Assembly (NCBI GenBank): GCA_002104905.1 | Contig: MCFE01000722.1 | Location: forward strand, 1 to 42,125 | Source: Basidiobolus meristosporus CBS 931.73 | Taxonomy: Eukaryota; Basidiobolomycota; Basidiobolomycetes; Basidiobolales; Basidiobolaceae | Reading direction: 5' to 3' | Length of the DNA: 42,125 nucleotides | In this document: positions 11,166 to 20,366 of the stretch, piece by piece | How positions within the stretch are numbered: the first letter of the stretch is position 1 | Layout: every line of letters starts with the position of its first letter | The notes under the pieces: model-generated | Seen by the model: the letters and a program-made list of their open reading frames with translations, nothing else | What the model was told of the DNA's origin: nothing | Database searches by the model: none | Translations under genes and position numbers: made by a program

Positions 11166-12488
11166 TTAGAGTCGGATCTCGATACGCGGAAGGCATACCA
11201 CTGCTCGAACTCGAATGCCTAGGGCGTTCACGCGGGCGCGGATCCCGTTGCACATACGAGAGTCGACTTGGTTGTTGGTGATAGGACGGGACGCCTCGTT
11301 TCCACTGAGACAGACGAAAGCATTGGCACGAATCCCAGATGCCACCAAACGGGCAGTGACGTCGGGACAGGTGGATGAGGACCCATTGCCAAGCCCATTG
11401 CCGAATCGATTCCCGGGTTGATTGTTGCCCCCGCTTAGGCACACGTCGGCGTTGATTTGGATGCCCAGGACGTTCGCGTCGGCAACGATGTCGGGGCACC
11501 GGTTGCCGCCTCGCAACCTTGGAATGAACTGACGCTCATTTCCTCCGTTGAGGCAGATGTCGAGATCCGCCCTGATGCCAAGAAGGTTCAGTCTGGCCAC
11601 GATGCCACGACAGGCATCGTCCCTGGGACCACGGCTGGATTGGTTGCGGCCACGGTTGTTTCCACTCAGGCAAACATCAGCATTGACTTGGATGCCCAGG
11701 ATATTTGCGTCGGCGACAATGTCTGGGCAGCTGGTTCCACCTGAGAGCGGACGGTCTCTACCACGACGGGCTCCGCCACCGAGACAGACATTTGCGTTCA
11801 CTTGAATACCGAGAAGGTTCAATCTGGCGACCACATCGGAGCAGGAACGATCCCTGTTACCGCCACGATTACGAACACTGCCATTCCCATTGCCGTTGCC
11901 GTTGCCGTTGCCATTTCTATTCCCATTCCCACCCAGGCAGATACTCGCGTCCAACTGAATCCCAAGCAGGTTGGCCTCGGCCACGATATCCGGACAGGTC
12001 TGACCCGCGTTGCGTCCCCTGCCTCTACCTAGGATCTCATCGACCTCGTTACCGATCCCTCTTCTACCGCCACCATTCAAGCATATGTTGGCATCGACCT
12101 TGATCCCCAATGCATTCAGCCTAGCCACTATATCATTGCAAGCGCCATTTCCGCGGCCTCTCCCTCTTCCGCCGCCACGACCGCCACCGTCACGGGGATT
12201 GCCACCAAGGCAAAGGTTGGCGTTCACGTTGATCCCTAGAAGGTTGGCATCGACGACCACGTCAGGGCACTCCATGTCCCTAGGACTGCGACCCCTACGG
12301 CCATTCCCCTCTTTTCCGATGCATACCGCGGCGTCGATGCTGGCCCCGAAAACGTTGAGCCGGGCCACGATCCCTTGGCAGTACTCACTGCCATAGCCGG
12401 ATTTAAAGTGGGAAGGGGCGGCAATGGTGCCGGACAAGAATGACAGCCCGGATATGAGAAGTAGGGTGTGTGTGGAAAACTGCACCAT
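11166..12488 (-). CDS. Secreted repeat protein C, ten two-cysteine modules with arginine-rich linkers
   Basis: 440 residues, one exon. Signal peptide MVQFSTHTLLLISGLSFLSG plus TIAA, then APSHFKSGYGSEY. There are ten C-x18-C modules. The first pair (CQGIVARLNVFGASIDAAVC, CPDVVVDANLLGINVNANLC) corresponds to the first pair of B, and the last pair (CPDVTARLVASGIRANAFVC, CNGIRARVNALGIRVRAVVC) to the last pair of A and B. Linkers differ from A and B: they are richer in Arg and Asp (GGRGRGRGNG, RNRGGNRDRS) plus one NG run (about residues 192-205). Lys in the module is often Arg or Gln. It is the diverged paralogue and supports purifying selection on the modules while linkers drift. The end is LPRIEIRL. 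Function unknown. Confidence 0.87.
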   Translation of the reverse strand: MVQFSTHTLLLISGLSFLSGTIAAPSHFKSGYGSEYCQGIVARLNVFGASIDAAVCIGKEGNGRRGRSPRDMECPDVVVDANLLGINVNANLCLGGNPRDGGGRGGGRGRGRGNGACNDIVARLNALGIKVDANICLNGGGRRGIGNEVDEILGRGRGRNAGQTCPDIVAEANLLGIQLDASICLGGNGNRNGNGNGNGNGNGSVRNRGGNRDRSCSDVVARLNLLGIQVNANVCLGGGARRGRDRPLSGGTSCPDIVADANILGIQVNADVCLSGNNRGRNQSSRGPRDDACRGIVARLNLLGIRADLDICLNGGNERQFIPRLRGGNRCPDIVADANVLGIQINADVCLSGGNNQPGNRFGNGLGNGSSSTCPDVTARLVASGIRANAFVCLSGNEASRPITNNQVDSRMCNGIRARVNALGIRVRAVVCLPRIEIRL

Positions 12489-12549
12489 ATTGTAAGAGCT
12501 TGCTTTTGTGTAAGCTTGAGTATACTGAGGATGGGGTTGAGCCGGAGCC

Positions 12550-12557
12550 TATTTATA
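12550..12557 (-). promoter_or_regulatory. TATA box of repeat protein C
   Basis: TATAAATA on the minus strand, 62 bp upstream of the ATG at 12488. This spacing would place the transcription start about 30 bp before the ATG and supports the chosen start. Confidence 0.65.
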
Positions 12558-13438
12558 CACCGCCAGCATGGTATGGTGAGCAAGGCGGGTGTGGGCGTGG
12601 GCGTGGGCGTGAGTATACCTGGGATGGAGATGGAGACGGTCGACCAGAAGCTAGCTAATGCAACGTAGCCAATATGATCGCTGTGCAGGGCAACAGCAAC
12701 CCGAGGATGTCCACGATCTTGTGGTTTTCACCCCATCCGATGCATCCGCCAAAGAGGCAGGCGAATCGATTTGGCCTCAGAGTGGAATGGATATCTCGTC
12801 AGATCACGCTACATCTGTTTGGCCAACGAGGTGCAACACGTTGTATGTCTGCGCACGGCATCGGCGGCGGTGGTGGTGTGTGGTGGTGGTGTGCCAACGT
12901 GAATGCAGTCTCAAGAGAGCAATGCGCTCACCTCACAGCCAATTCATGGCATTTGTCGGGAGTGGAGTGAGTTAGATCAGCATCCTAGCTAGCATGGCTC
13001 AGGTAGGGGAGTGCATAATTATACAGGGTTCAATGGCGCGTTACTACCAATTTCCCATCCCTTATCTCCGAGACAGCTGACCAAGCTGGTGAAACTGATC
13101 GAAAATTTTTCACCATCGGTGTGCGTGTCCCGCCCAGCATCGATTTGTCGTGGGAAAAAATGGTGTCGTCGCGGATGGCCCATGGCTCATGGCAACCCTA
13201 CCCCACTTCCGATTCCCTTATGTTGCGGAGTGGAGATCCCGTGACATCCCAATTGGATGCTGTCGAACCTTTCGAGCCAACCCTAACCTCCAGCCTGCAC
13301 GACCACTGCGTGTATTCACCTTTCCCTACCCCACACCTGCGCTGGTGGGACCCTCGATACCTGCACCGTTCCAAGACCTAACTTCACCTTAGCACGCGCC
13401 CTTCATTGTACATTTCCCCTCACCAAGCATCACACAGT
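12558..13438. other. Divergent promoter region between repeat protein C and LEU5
   Basis: About 880 bp, GC-richer than the rest. It holds a short gggcgt tandem run (12589-12612) and a ggt-rich run (about 12858-12897). The open frames here overlap on several frames and lack any family signature, so I read none as genes. Confidence 0.5.
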
Positions 13439-14677
13439 ATGGTTTACCTCAGCGCCCCCGTCCCACAAGTGAGCCCAAGCCAATTCCCTTCACCACAACT
13501 CCTTTCCAACCCCCTAGCCAGCCCAACCAAACCCGCCACCGGCAGGCGGGAGAAGAAGAGCCTCGATTACGTGGTGCGAACGTTCCTGGCCGGGGGGATC
13601 GCCGGTTGCGCTGGTACGTAGCGCTGGGACGACACTGCACCCACCGAGATTTACTCAACCCGGTTTATTTTAGCAAAGACGGTGGTGGCCCCGATGGACC
13701 GAGTGAAGATCCTGTTCCAGTCCAGTAACCCACACTTCGTAAAATACACTGGTATTCGCGTTTCCCCAACCTACTGGCGCTCCTTGTTGCTAACGTTTCG
13801 TCGGGAACCTTAGGCACGTTTTGGGGGGTCCTGTTCGCCGGCAGAGAGATCTACCAGAGCACCGGCGTGCGCGGACTGTTTCAAGGGCATATGGCCACCC
13901 TGCTAAGGATCTTTCCTTACGCGGCCATCAAATTCGTCGCTTACGAGCAGTTCAAAAATGTAGGCCCTCGTACCCGGGACCATCGACTATCCCGTGAATG
14001 CTCACCCTCCATTGAATCTATAGATACTCGTCCACTCGAAGGCAGCCGACACCCCAGGGAAGAATTTCGTCGCCGGATCCCTGGCCGGCCTGTCGTCCGT
14101 ATTCTGCACATACCCACTCGAGTTGATCCGGGTCCGCATGGCTTACGAGGTCACCCATAGCGGAAAAGGGCCTGGGGTTTACGACACCTTTCGCGGCATT
14201 CTTCGGGAAGGATCGACTGGCGATGCGCCCCGAATCCGGCTGGGAAATCTGTATCGTGGATTCGCCCTCACAGTCCTGGGGGTCATTCCTTACGCTGGGG
14301 TCTCCTTCTGGACTCATTCGTTTGTTCAGGACTGGATTCGGGCCCATTTTCCGCACCAGATTCTTCCCACCGACGATCCCCATAGCAAACCTCGTCTGAA
14401 GGCTATCCCCGAGCTGATCAGCGGTGGCATCGCAGGCGCGGTGGCCCAAACCGTCTCCTACCCAATCGAGGTCACGAGAAGAAGAGTGCAAGTCCGAGGG
14501 GCGATTAGCCCTGAGAACAACAAGATCAAAATGAAGGAGGTGGTCAAGCAGATCTATCGCAACAAAGGCATCACCGGGTTCTTTGTCGGGCTGAGCATCG
14601 GATACTTGAAAGTTGCCCCGTTGGGAGCCGTCTCCTTCTATACATATGAGAGAATGAAATGGGTTCTGGATGTTTGA
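13439..14677 (+). CDS. LEU5: Mitochondrial carrier, coenzyme A carrier LEU5 / SLC25A16-SLC25A42 type
   Basis: Four exons: 13439-13613, 13674-13751, 13814-13959, 14024-14677. They join in phase to 350 residues. It belongs to the mitochondrial carrier family (SLC25): three repeats, each with a PX[DE]XX[KR] signature, seen as PMDRVK after GGIAGCAAKTVVA, PLELIR after GLSSVFCTY, and PIEVTR after GAVAQTVSY. The phrases VKILFQSSNPHFVKYTG and GLFQGHMATLLRIFPYAAIKF match the LEU5 group, which brings CoA into the mitochondrial matrix across the inner membrane. The start ATG precedes a Pro/Ser-rich leader of about 45 residues. It sits convergent with repeat protein D. The substrate is inferred from the family. 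Confidence 0.9.
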
Positions 14678-15028
14678 TGGTCTCTAGATTTGTAAGCCCC
14701 CCTCCCTATCTTCCTCCCCTCCTCACTCTGGTGATGTCGCATGTCCACCTCTCTTGTCGGAACTGTTTGCCTAAATAATGACAAGAGAAGGGGAGACTGC
14801 TCCTACCGGCGTGAACATCTTCTTGGAAGCATAAACATCAAGTTTTATGAAAGGCAATCTTATGGATTCGGCCCCTAGGGTAACTAACCAGAATAAACCA
14901 TTCCAATTCCGAGATCTCCCCTGAACCAGATCAGCATAAACGTAATATTAATGCATGCAGCTGCAGAAGGTTGTTTATTAGGAACTCAGTCTAACAATGC
15001 CCCGTCATCACCCATCTATCCTAAAGTT
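14678..15028. other. Convergent 3' gap between LEU5 and repeat protein D
   Basis: 351 bp that hold the 3' UTRs of two converging genes. I see no ORF or RNA gene. Confidence 0.5.
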
Positions 15029-16315
15029 CTAGTAAGCACCACTCTTGTGGGTCCGGCTTCGGCGTCTGTTGTGATGGCTGCTACCAGCCCCGAGCTTTTC
15101 CAGTAAGGCTTCCAGGCCACTAAGCTTGCTGCCCAACAATCCCGAGACACGGCTCAGTCCGGCTAGGATTCTACGGTTTCGACGGATACTGGCGCCGGAT
15201 AGTCGGAGATTCCCTCCAACGCCGCTGAGGCGTCTATTCAGAAGGGCAATCACTCTGGCAATGCGACGGAATGATCGGCTGGTGATATTGGTAACGTTGG
15301 TAACCTGATCGCCTCGGCCTCTACCTCCGCCTCCACCACCTCCATTACCGCCATTTCCTCCATCACCTCCGTTGCCGCCATTTCCTCCGCTGCCTCCATT
15401 ACCTCCATTGCCACCGCTGCCTCCATTACCACCGCTACCTCCATTTCCACCACCGCCACCGTTACCTCCATCACCGCCATCGCCTCCATCTCCACCGTCA
15501 CCACCATCACCACCGCTTCCTCCATTGCCACCACCACCTCCTCCTCGGCCGCCACCTAAACCGCCTCTTCCTCTAAGGCCACCTAAGCCGACTGTCCCCA
15601 AGTCGTAGCCGTTAATGATGATGTTCGTCAAACCACCAGCACCAGCATGTCCATTACCAATACCACCAACACCACCACCGCCACCGCCACTGCCACTGCC
15701 ACCATTACCATTACCATTACCACCGCCATTTCCGTTGCCTCCAGAGCCGCCATTGCCACCGTTTCCGCCATTGCCACCGTTGCCGCCAGAGCCGGAACCG
15801 TTTCCGCCGCCTCCGTTACCACCGTTACCGCCGTTGCCACCATCACCGCCATCGCCGCCGTTACCGGAACCGCCGTTGCCACCAGATCCACCATTTCCGC
15901 CGCTGCCACCGTTTCCGCCGTTTCCATTACCATTGCCACCACCGCCTCCGCCATTTCCGCCGTTCCCTCCATTTCCTCCATTGCCTCCGTTTCCTCCACC
16001 ACCGCCGCTACCACCGTTCCCGCCGTTACCACCATCACCGCCATTTCCACCGCTACCACCGTTGCCCGAGCCAGAGCCGCCGCCGCCGCTGCTGCCGCCA
16101 CCCCAGAAATCGAAGTCGTCGTAACCACCATCGCCGCCGCCACCGCCACCACCGATACCGTCCAAGCCGTTCAGGATCTCCTCGATCTCCACATCGTTGA
16201 AGTTGGAGACAGAAGAACCTTTGTTACCATAACCGGGCTCGGCGGACACCAGGTGGCTCGAGAGAAGGGAGGTGCTTAGGAGAGCGAGCGAGAGGAGGGC
16301 GCGGGAGAGATGCAT
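15029..16315 (-). CDS. Secreted glycine-rich protein D with acidic N-terminal and basic C-terminal ends
   Basis: 428 residues from the ATG at 16315, which starts a clear signal peptide (MHLSRALLSLALLSTSLLSS plus HLVSA). A longer frame reaches back to 16723, but its added part crosses the TATA box and is Thr/His/Arg-rich junk, so I reject it. Order: signal; acidic segment (NDVEIEEILNGLDG, YDDFDFW); about 270 residues of GGN, GGS and GGD repeats broken by a short hydrophobic patch (LTNIIINGYDLGTVGLGGLR); then a basic tail of about 90 residues (RSFRRIARVIALLNRRLSG, RRNRRILAGL) that can form amphipathic helix, ending HKSGAY. The tail starts with an RGD inside GRGRGDQV. No C-x18-C modules and no cysteine in the mature chain. 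It shares orientation, Gly linkers and a TATA box with A-C. Function unknown. Confidence 0.82.
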   Translation of the reverse strand: MHLSRALLSLALLSTSLLSSHLVSAEPGYGNKGSSVSNFNDVEIEEILNGLDGIGGGGGGGDGGYDDFDFWGGGSSGGGGSGSGNGGSGGNGGDGGNGGNGGSGGGGGNGGNGGNGGNGGNGGGGGGNGNGNGGNGGSGGNGGSGGNGGSGNGGDGGDGGNGGNGGNGGGGNGSGSGGNGGNGGNGGNGGSGGNGNGGGNGNGNGGSGSGGGGGGVGGIGNGHAGAGGLTNIIINGYDLGTVGLGGLRGRGGLGGGRGGGGGGNGGSGGDGGDGGDGGDGGDGGNGGGGGNGGSGGNGGSGGNGGNGGSGGNGGNGGDGGNGGNGGGGGGGRGRGDQVTNVTNITSRSFRRIARVIALLNRRLSGVGGNLRLSGASIRRNRRILAGLSRVSGLLGSKLSGLEALLEKLGAGSSHHNRRRSRTHKSGAY

Positions 16316-16503
16316 GCTGTTGGAAGTGTGAGTGCGGATGCGGATGCGGATGCGGTTGAGAGATGAGTTGGCTCGATTGGTATTTCCCGAGGAGGATCGC
16401 GCGATTGGGAGTTTGCGTTGGTGAGTTGTGTGGACGTGGCACCGAGAGGGGAAGAGGTCGCCGGAGGTGGAAAGGGTAGTGGGCATTGGACGGGAGGGGA
16501 GGG

Positions 16504-16510
16504 TTTTATA
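16504..16510 (-). promoter_or_regulatory. TATA box of repeat protein D
   Basis: TATAAAA on the minus strand, 189 bp upstream of the ATG at 16315. It falls inside the longer open frame that continues to 16723, which is the main reason to prefer the internal ATG. Confidence 0.65.
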
Positions 16511-17135
16511 GGTTGGGAGGGGGCGATCTTTGTGACGGGTTGTTTGAGAACTCACATCACCGGAGGGGGTGCGTGTGGGAGGTGGGTGGCTGGTTATGGC
16601 GAATGTGAATGTGAATGTGATTGCGAAGGCGGTAATGGTGGTAATCGTGGCAATGGTGGTAATGACGATTTGTTGATGCCGATGTCGATGCTGATACTCA
16701 TGCTGATCATCTGTAGATGCCAAGCGCTTGAATCAGCTGTTTGGAAGGCTGACAGCATGTCTGGATGTCGCCCATTGGCCATGACGGGTGGGTTTCGCTT
16801 ACCCTGATGATCACTTCAGGATTGTTTCAACCTGAGGGCGGTGAAACATCGGTTGGGTTGGAGTGTCAACATAGTAACCCATCGGAGCCAGACCCGCTTG
16901 CATCGGTTGTGCATGAGTGTTTCAACAGATGTTGCTATCCACATCACCAGACGGCCCAGCACATACCAGCCACGGCCTGCAGCACGCATACCACACCCAC
17001 CAAGAGAAAGAGAGCCCGTCGGCCAGGAATGCGAAGCATGTAATGGTGGTTGTTTACTTTAATAAGAATTTTCAAGGAAACACTGGGTGATGGGAAGATT
17101 GAGTGATGTAGGGTGGGGCAGAGTAGGGTAGGGAT
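16511..17135. other. Gap between repeat protein D promoter and the NDUFA9 3' end
   Basis: About 620 bp. It contains a simple run tgtgaa/ggtaatggtgg (about 16601-16670) that resembles linker DNA of the repeat genes but has no start or signal peptide. No gene supported. Confidence 0.45.
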
Positions 17136-18555
17136 TTACCAAGAGGTGTGGTACTCCTTGGCGTTGTCGCCAGGCTTGGAACCATCGGGTGGGATGACGT
17201 CGAAGAGGGATGGGTTTCTGTACACGCGTACGAAGGATAGGATGGTGTCTTCAAGGGTGCGAGGGATGATGCCAAGATCGTCGAATGTCTCCCCTTCGCC
17301 GGAGGGAAGGTTGTCGAGATGGGCCCGGACAACCTCATCGGGGGAAAGGTACAGGGGCCAGGGGGCGTAGTCCAGGACCTTGGCCAAGATGCTGGCGATG
17401 GGCTTGGGCACGTTGACGGTCTTGACGGATTCCTTCAACTGGTCGGACACCTGTTGAACGATCTCCGAGTACTTGTACTCCTTGGGTCCGTATAGCTCGT
17501 AGGTCTTGCCGATGGTGCTCTCGTCGTACTCCATCTGGTTCAACGCTTTGGCGACGTCGTTGACCAGCACGGGACGAAGACGCTTCTCTCCGTGGCGGTA
17601 GGTGGGCAGCATCTTTTTGAAGTAGCCGATATCGCTCAGCAGCTTGTCCTCGTGTCCGAACACCTGGGCGGGACGCACGATGGTGGCCTCGGGGAACTCT
17701 TGACGAACGACCTTTTCTCCCTCGGCTTTAGTACGAAGGAATCTGGAGGGGGAGTTCTCGCTGGCTCCCATGGCGGACACCTGGATGAATCTGGACACTC
17801 CGTGCTCGCGTGCGGTCTTGGCAAGTACGTAGGGGGTGGCGATGTTCAGATCCTCGTATTTGAAGTTCTTGGTCTCGTAGTCCTTGCCAATAAGGTTATA
17901 CACGACGTCGGAGTGACGGATGCACTCGGCGATCTTCTTTTCATCGCGCAAGTCGAACTCCAATGGAACGATGGCTCCCAGGTCGCCCATGGGCTTCAAG
18001 AAGCGCTTGGTATCTTCATCACGGTAGGGAACGATCACCTGGGTACCTCTCTGACCTGCACAACTGGGTTACACTCCAATCCACTCACTTCAACACGGGT
18101 TCGCCTGGGACTTACCTAGCTGGTTGACCAAGTACCGGCCCAAGAAACCGCTGCATCCGAAGACGGTGACAACGCGGCCAGAGGCGGAGCTTCTACCGCC
18201 AGGACCGGCTCTAACGTAGGAGTTGCCAGTGGACTCTCTGACAACCACATCCGAGGAGTATCTCTAGAATGGAGAGGAGTTGAATGAGAGCATGTTCTAG
18301 TAAGGTCGAGCGAAACTCGTCAGTCGTGGGTTCGTCGAGGGGAAGCCTAACTTACCTTCTGTCCGCAGAAGGCAGCGCTCCTCAAGCTGTGTTCCAATGT
18401 GGACTTGGCGAGGTCTAGACGGGGGGAAAGGTAAGTGGATGGCAGGAAACGGGGACAAGTGGTTTGGCAGAGGGTGGGGGTGCACCAGAACAGGAACAAA
18501 CGAAACAGGTATACGTACGTCCTCGCAAGGTATTGAAAGTGGAAATCGCGCTCAT
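17136..18555 (-). CDS. NDUFA9: NADH:ubiquinone oxidoreductase 40-kDa subunit (NDUFA9 family), mitochondrial
   Basis: Four exons, high to low: 18519-18555, 18356-18414, 18116-18263, 17136-18055. They join in phase to 387 residues. The start gives an Arg/Ser-rich leader ([19 protein letters not shown]) typical of mitochondrial import. The atypical short-chain dehydrogenase fold follows: [19 protein letters not shown] is the nucleotide-binding GxxGxxG region, then [24 protein letters not shown] and KAEGEKVVR. This is the accessory complex I subunit on the matrix side near the quinone site, known in the family to bind NADPH. It is divergently paired with COQ5. Presence of complex I argues against a Saccharomyces- or Schizosaccharomyces-like host. 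The yeast COQ11 relative is less likely, because motifs match NDUFA9 along the whole length. Confidence 0.92.
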
Positions 18556-19116
18556 GGTTAGGCTCGACAAAATAGGTTGCGAAGAGGGGACAGTCTGAAC
18601 ACTTTACAAAGGCGATAATAATAGATGATTAGTGGGGCTCCAACTTTTGAGAATACAGTATGGCGATTCCCAAAAGATTCCCAAAAAATTGCCGGATCCA
18701 ACCCAATTTCTGTGCTAGTTGGGGAGTGCAAGGACAGGGGTAGCTCCACTCCGCACCGATTCCGCGTGCTGCTGCTATTAGTTGGAGATCTGTGGTGCTG
18801 ACCATCCAACCACCCCAGCATTTTCCGAACGGACCTGGTTTGCATTAGGCCTGGAATAAACCAGCATGCTCCCAATGTTGTTTAACATGTGGTGATGCGA
18901 TGATGTCGCTCGTGAAAGGAAAATTCCTCTGTTGCGTTCGAGGTTTGTAGAGTGCGTATTATGCTGGTTTCGGTAGTTTTGAGGTGTAGAAATGGTTCCA
19001 GACTGATTCTTTTGCTATCCCTGCCCCAACTTTTCCTGTAGGCCGTCTATTTCTTGACTTCCCGGGCCGCTCCTTTCTTAGTAGTAGTCTCTTCTATTCT
19101 CCTGAACTTTCGAAAC
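18556..19116. promoter_or_regulatory. Shared upstream region of NDUFA9 and COQ5
   Basis: 561 bp between two divergent ATGs (18555 minus, 19117 plus). Both products act in the mitochondrial quinone system, so common control is plausible. I see no clear TATA box. The region also holds CT-rich stretches just before the COQ5 start. Confidence 0.5.
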
Positions 19117-20228
19117 ATGTATGCCCTACGTAGTTTTGCTCTCTCCAAGAGCCCCCTCTATAGAAGTGTGGGCCAGGTGGCTAACAGGGCCTGGTTTTCC
19201 AGCGCCAGTCTGTTGCGTAATGCCAACCCTCCGACCCCAACTCCAACTCCCGCTCCTCAAGCCAGTGAGGAAAAGGGTGCCCAAACGCATTTTGGCTTCA
19301 AAGACGTCCCAGTCGCCGAGAAGGAATCCCTGGGTTAGTACAGAAACTTCGTAGTATTGTCCAGTTCAAGGACTCATTGTTTTACCGCGTTTAGTTGGAA
19401 AGGTGTTCGCTAACGTAGCCTCGAAGTACGATATCATGAACGACGCTATGAGCGCCGGTATTCATAGAGTATGGAAGGCCCACTTCATTGAGCAGATGGC
19501 CCCCGCCGCAGGCACGAAGCTACTCGACGTGGCCGGTGGAACAGGTAGGCTTGGCTAAGCTTCTATCCAGCCCTTTGCCCAAGATACCAACATCAGGCCC
19601 TGCTTTCCTATAGGGGACATTGCGCTCCGTTTTCTCGATTACTGCCGCGATCACCACAAGGACTATACCGCACATGTCACCGTGCTCGACATCAACCCGG
19701 AGATGTTGAAGTATGGACGCCAGCGATTTGGCATGACCAACTACTTCAATAGTACGTAGTGGTCCATCCTCCCGCTCATTCACTCACCTAACGTTCTTCT
19801 TAGCCCCACAAGTGAAGTTTGTCGAGAGCAACGCCGAGGACCTCTCCTCCATCCCAGATAACACCTACGATGTGTACACCATCGCTTTCGGTATTCGCAA
19901 CTGCACCCATGTCGACCAGGTCTTAAAGGAAGCCCACAGAGTGCTCAAGCCAGGCGGTCGTTTCATGTGCTTGGAGTTCGGTAAAGTGGAGAACCCACTG
20001 CTTGCTAAAGCATACGACCTATACTCATTCGAGGTGATCCCCCGCATGGGAGAGGTCATCGCGAATGACAAGGAGTCCTACCAATACTTGGTAGAGAGCA
20101 TTCGCAAATTCCCTGATCAAGACACCTTCGCCAAGATGATCAAGGATGCAGGGTTCGCTACGTTCGGCAAGGGCTACGAGAACCTTACCTTTGGTGTGGC
20201 TGCCATTCATACCGGAATCAAGTACTAG
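19117..20228 (+). CDS. COQ5: 2-methoxy-6-polyprenyl-1,4-benzoquinol methyltransferase COQ5, mitochondrial
   Basis: Four exons: 19117-19333, 19395-19544, 19614-19751, 19804-20228. In-phase product of 309 residues. The start [19 protein letters not shown] gives a mitochondrial leader. The UbiE/COQ5 C-methyltransferase core follows: [14 protein letters not shown], the SAM-binding motif [12 protein letters not shown], then [31 protein letters not shown] and the end motif [10 protein letters not shown]. It methylates the benzoquinol ring in coenzyme Q synthesis within the matrix-side CoQ complex. Length matches the family. The gene converges on ULP1 with a 138-bp gap. Confidence 0.95.
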
Positions 20229-20366
20229 CCACGCCGGATAGATTTCCTCGCCAAATAAACACGCCATTTCTATCCTTGCGCGTATGAGTAGATGTAGTAT
20301 AGTGCGTCCGGTCACTCGGACGAGGTTGCGTGGTAGAAATGAACACTTTTATTTACAGAAATTGGA

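Noticed and set aside
15372-16279. Plus-strand Pro-rich and Thr/Ala-rich frames opposite gene D
   Set aside because: Products of the Gly-rich repeats read in other frames.
16316-16723. N-terminal extension of protein D to 16723
   Set aside because: It crosses the TATAAAA at 16504-16510, has low-complexity content and hides the true signal peptide starting at 16315.
17592-18119. 175-codon plus-strand frame
   Set aside because: Antisense to NDUFA9 exons and one intron, with no family features.
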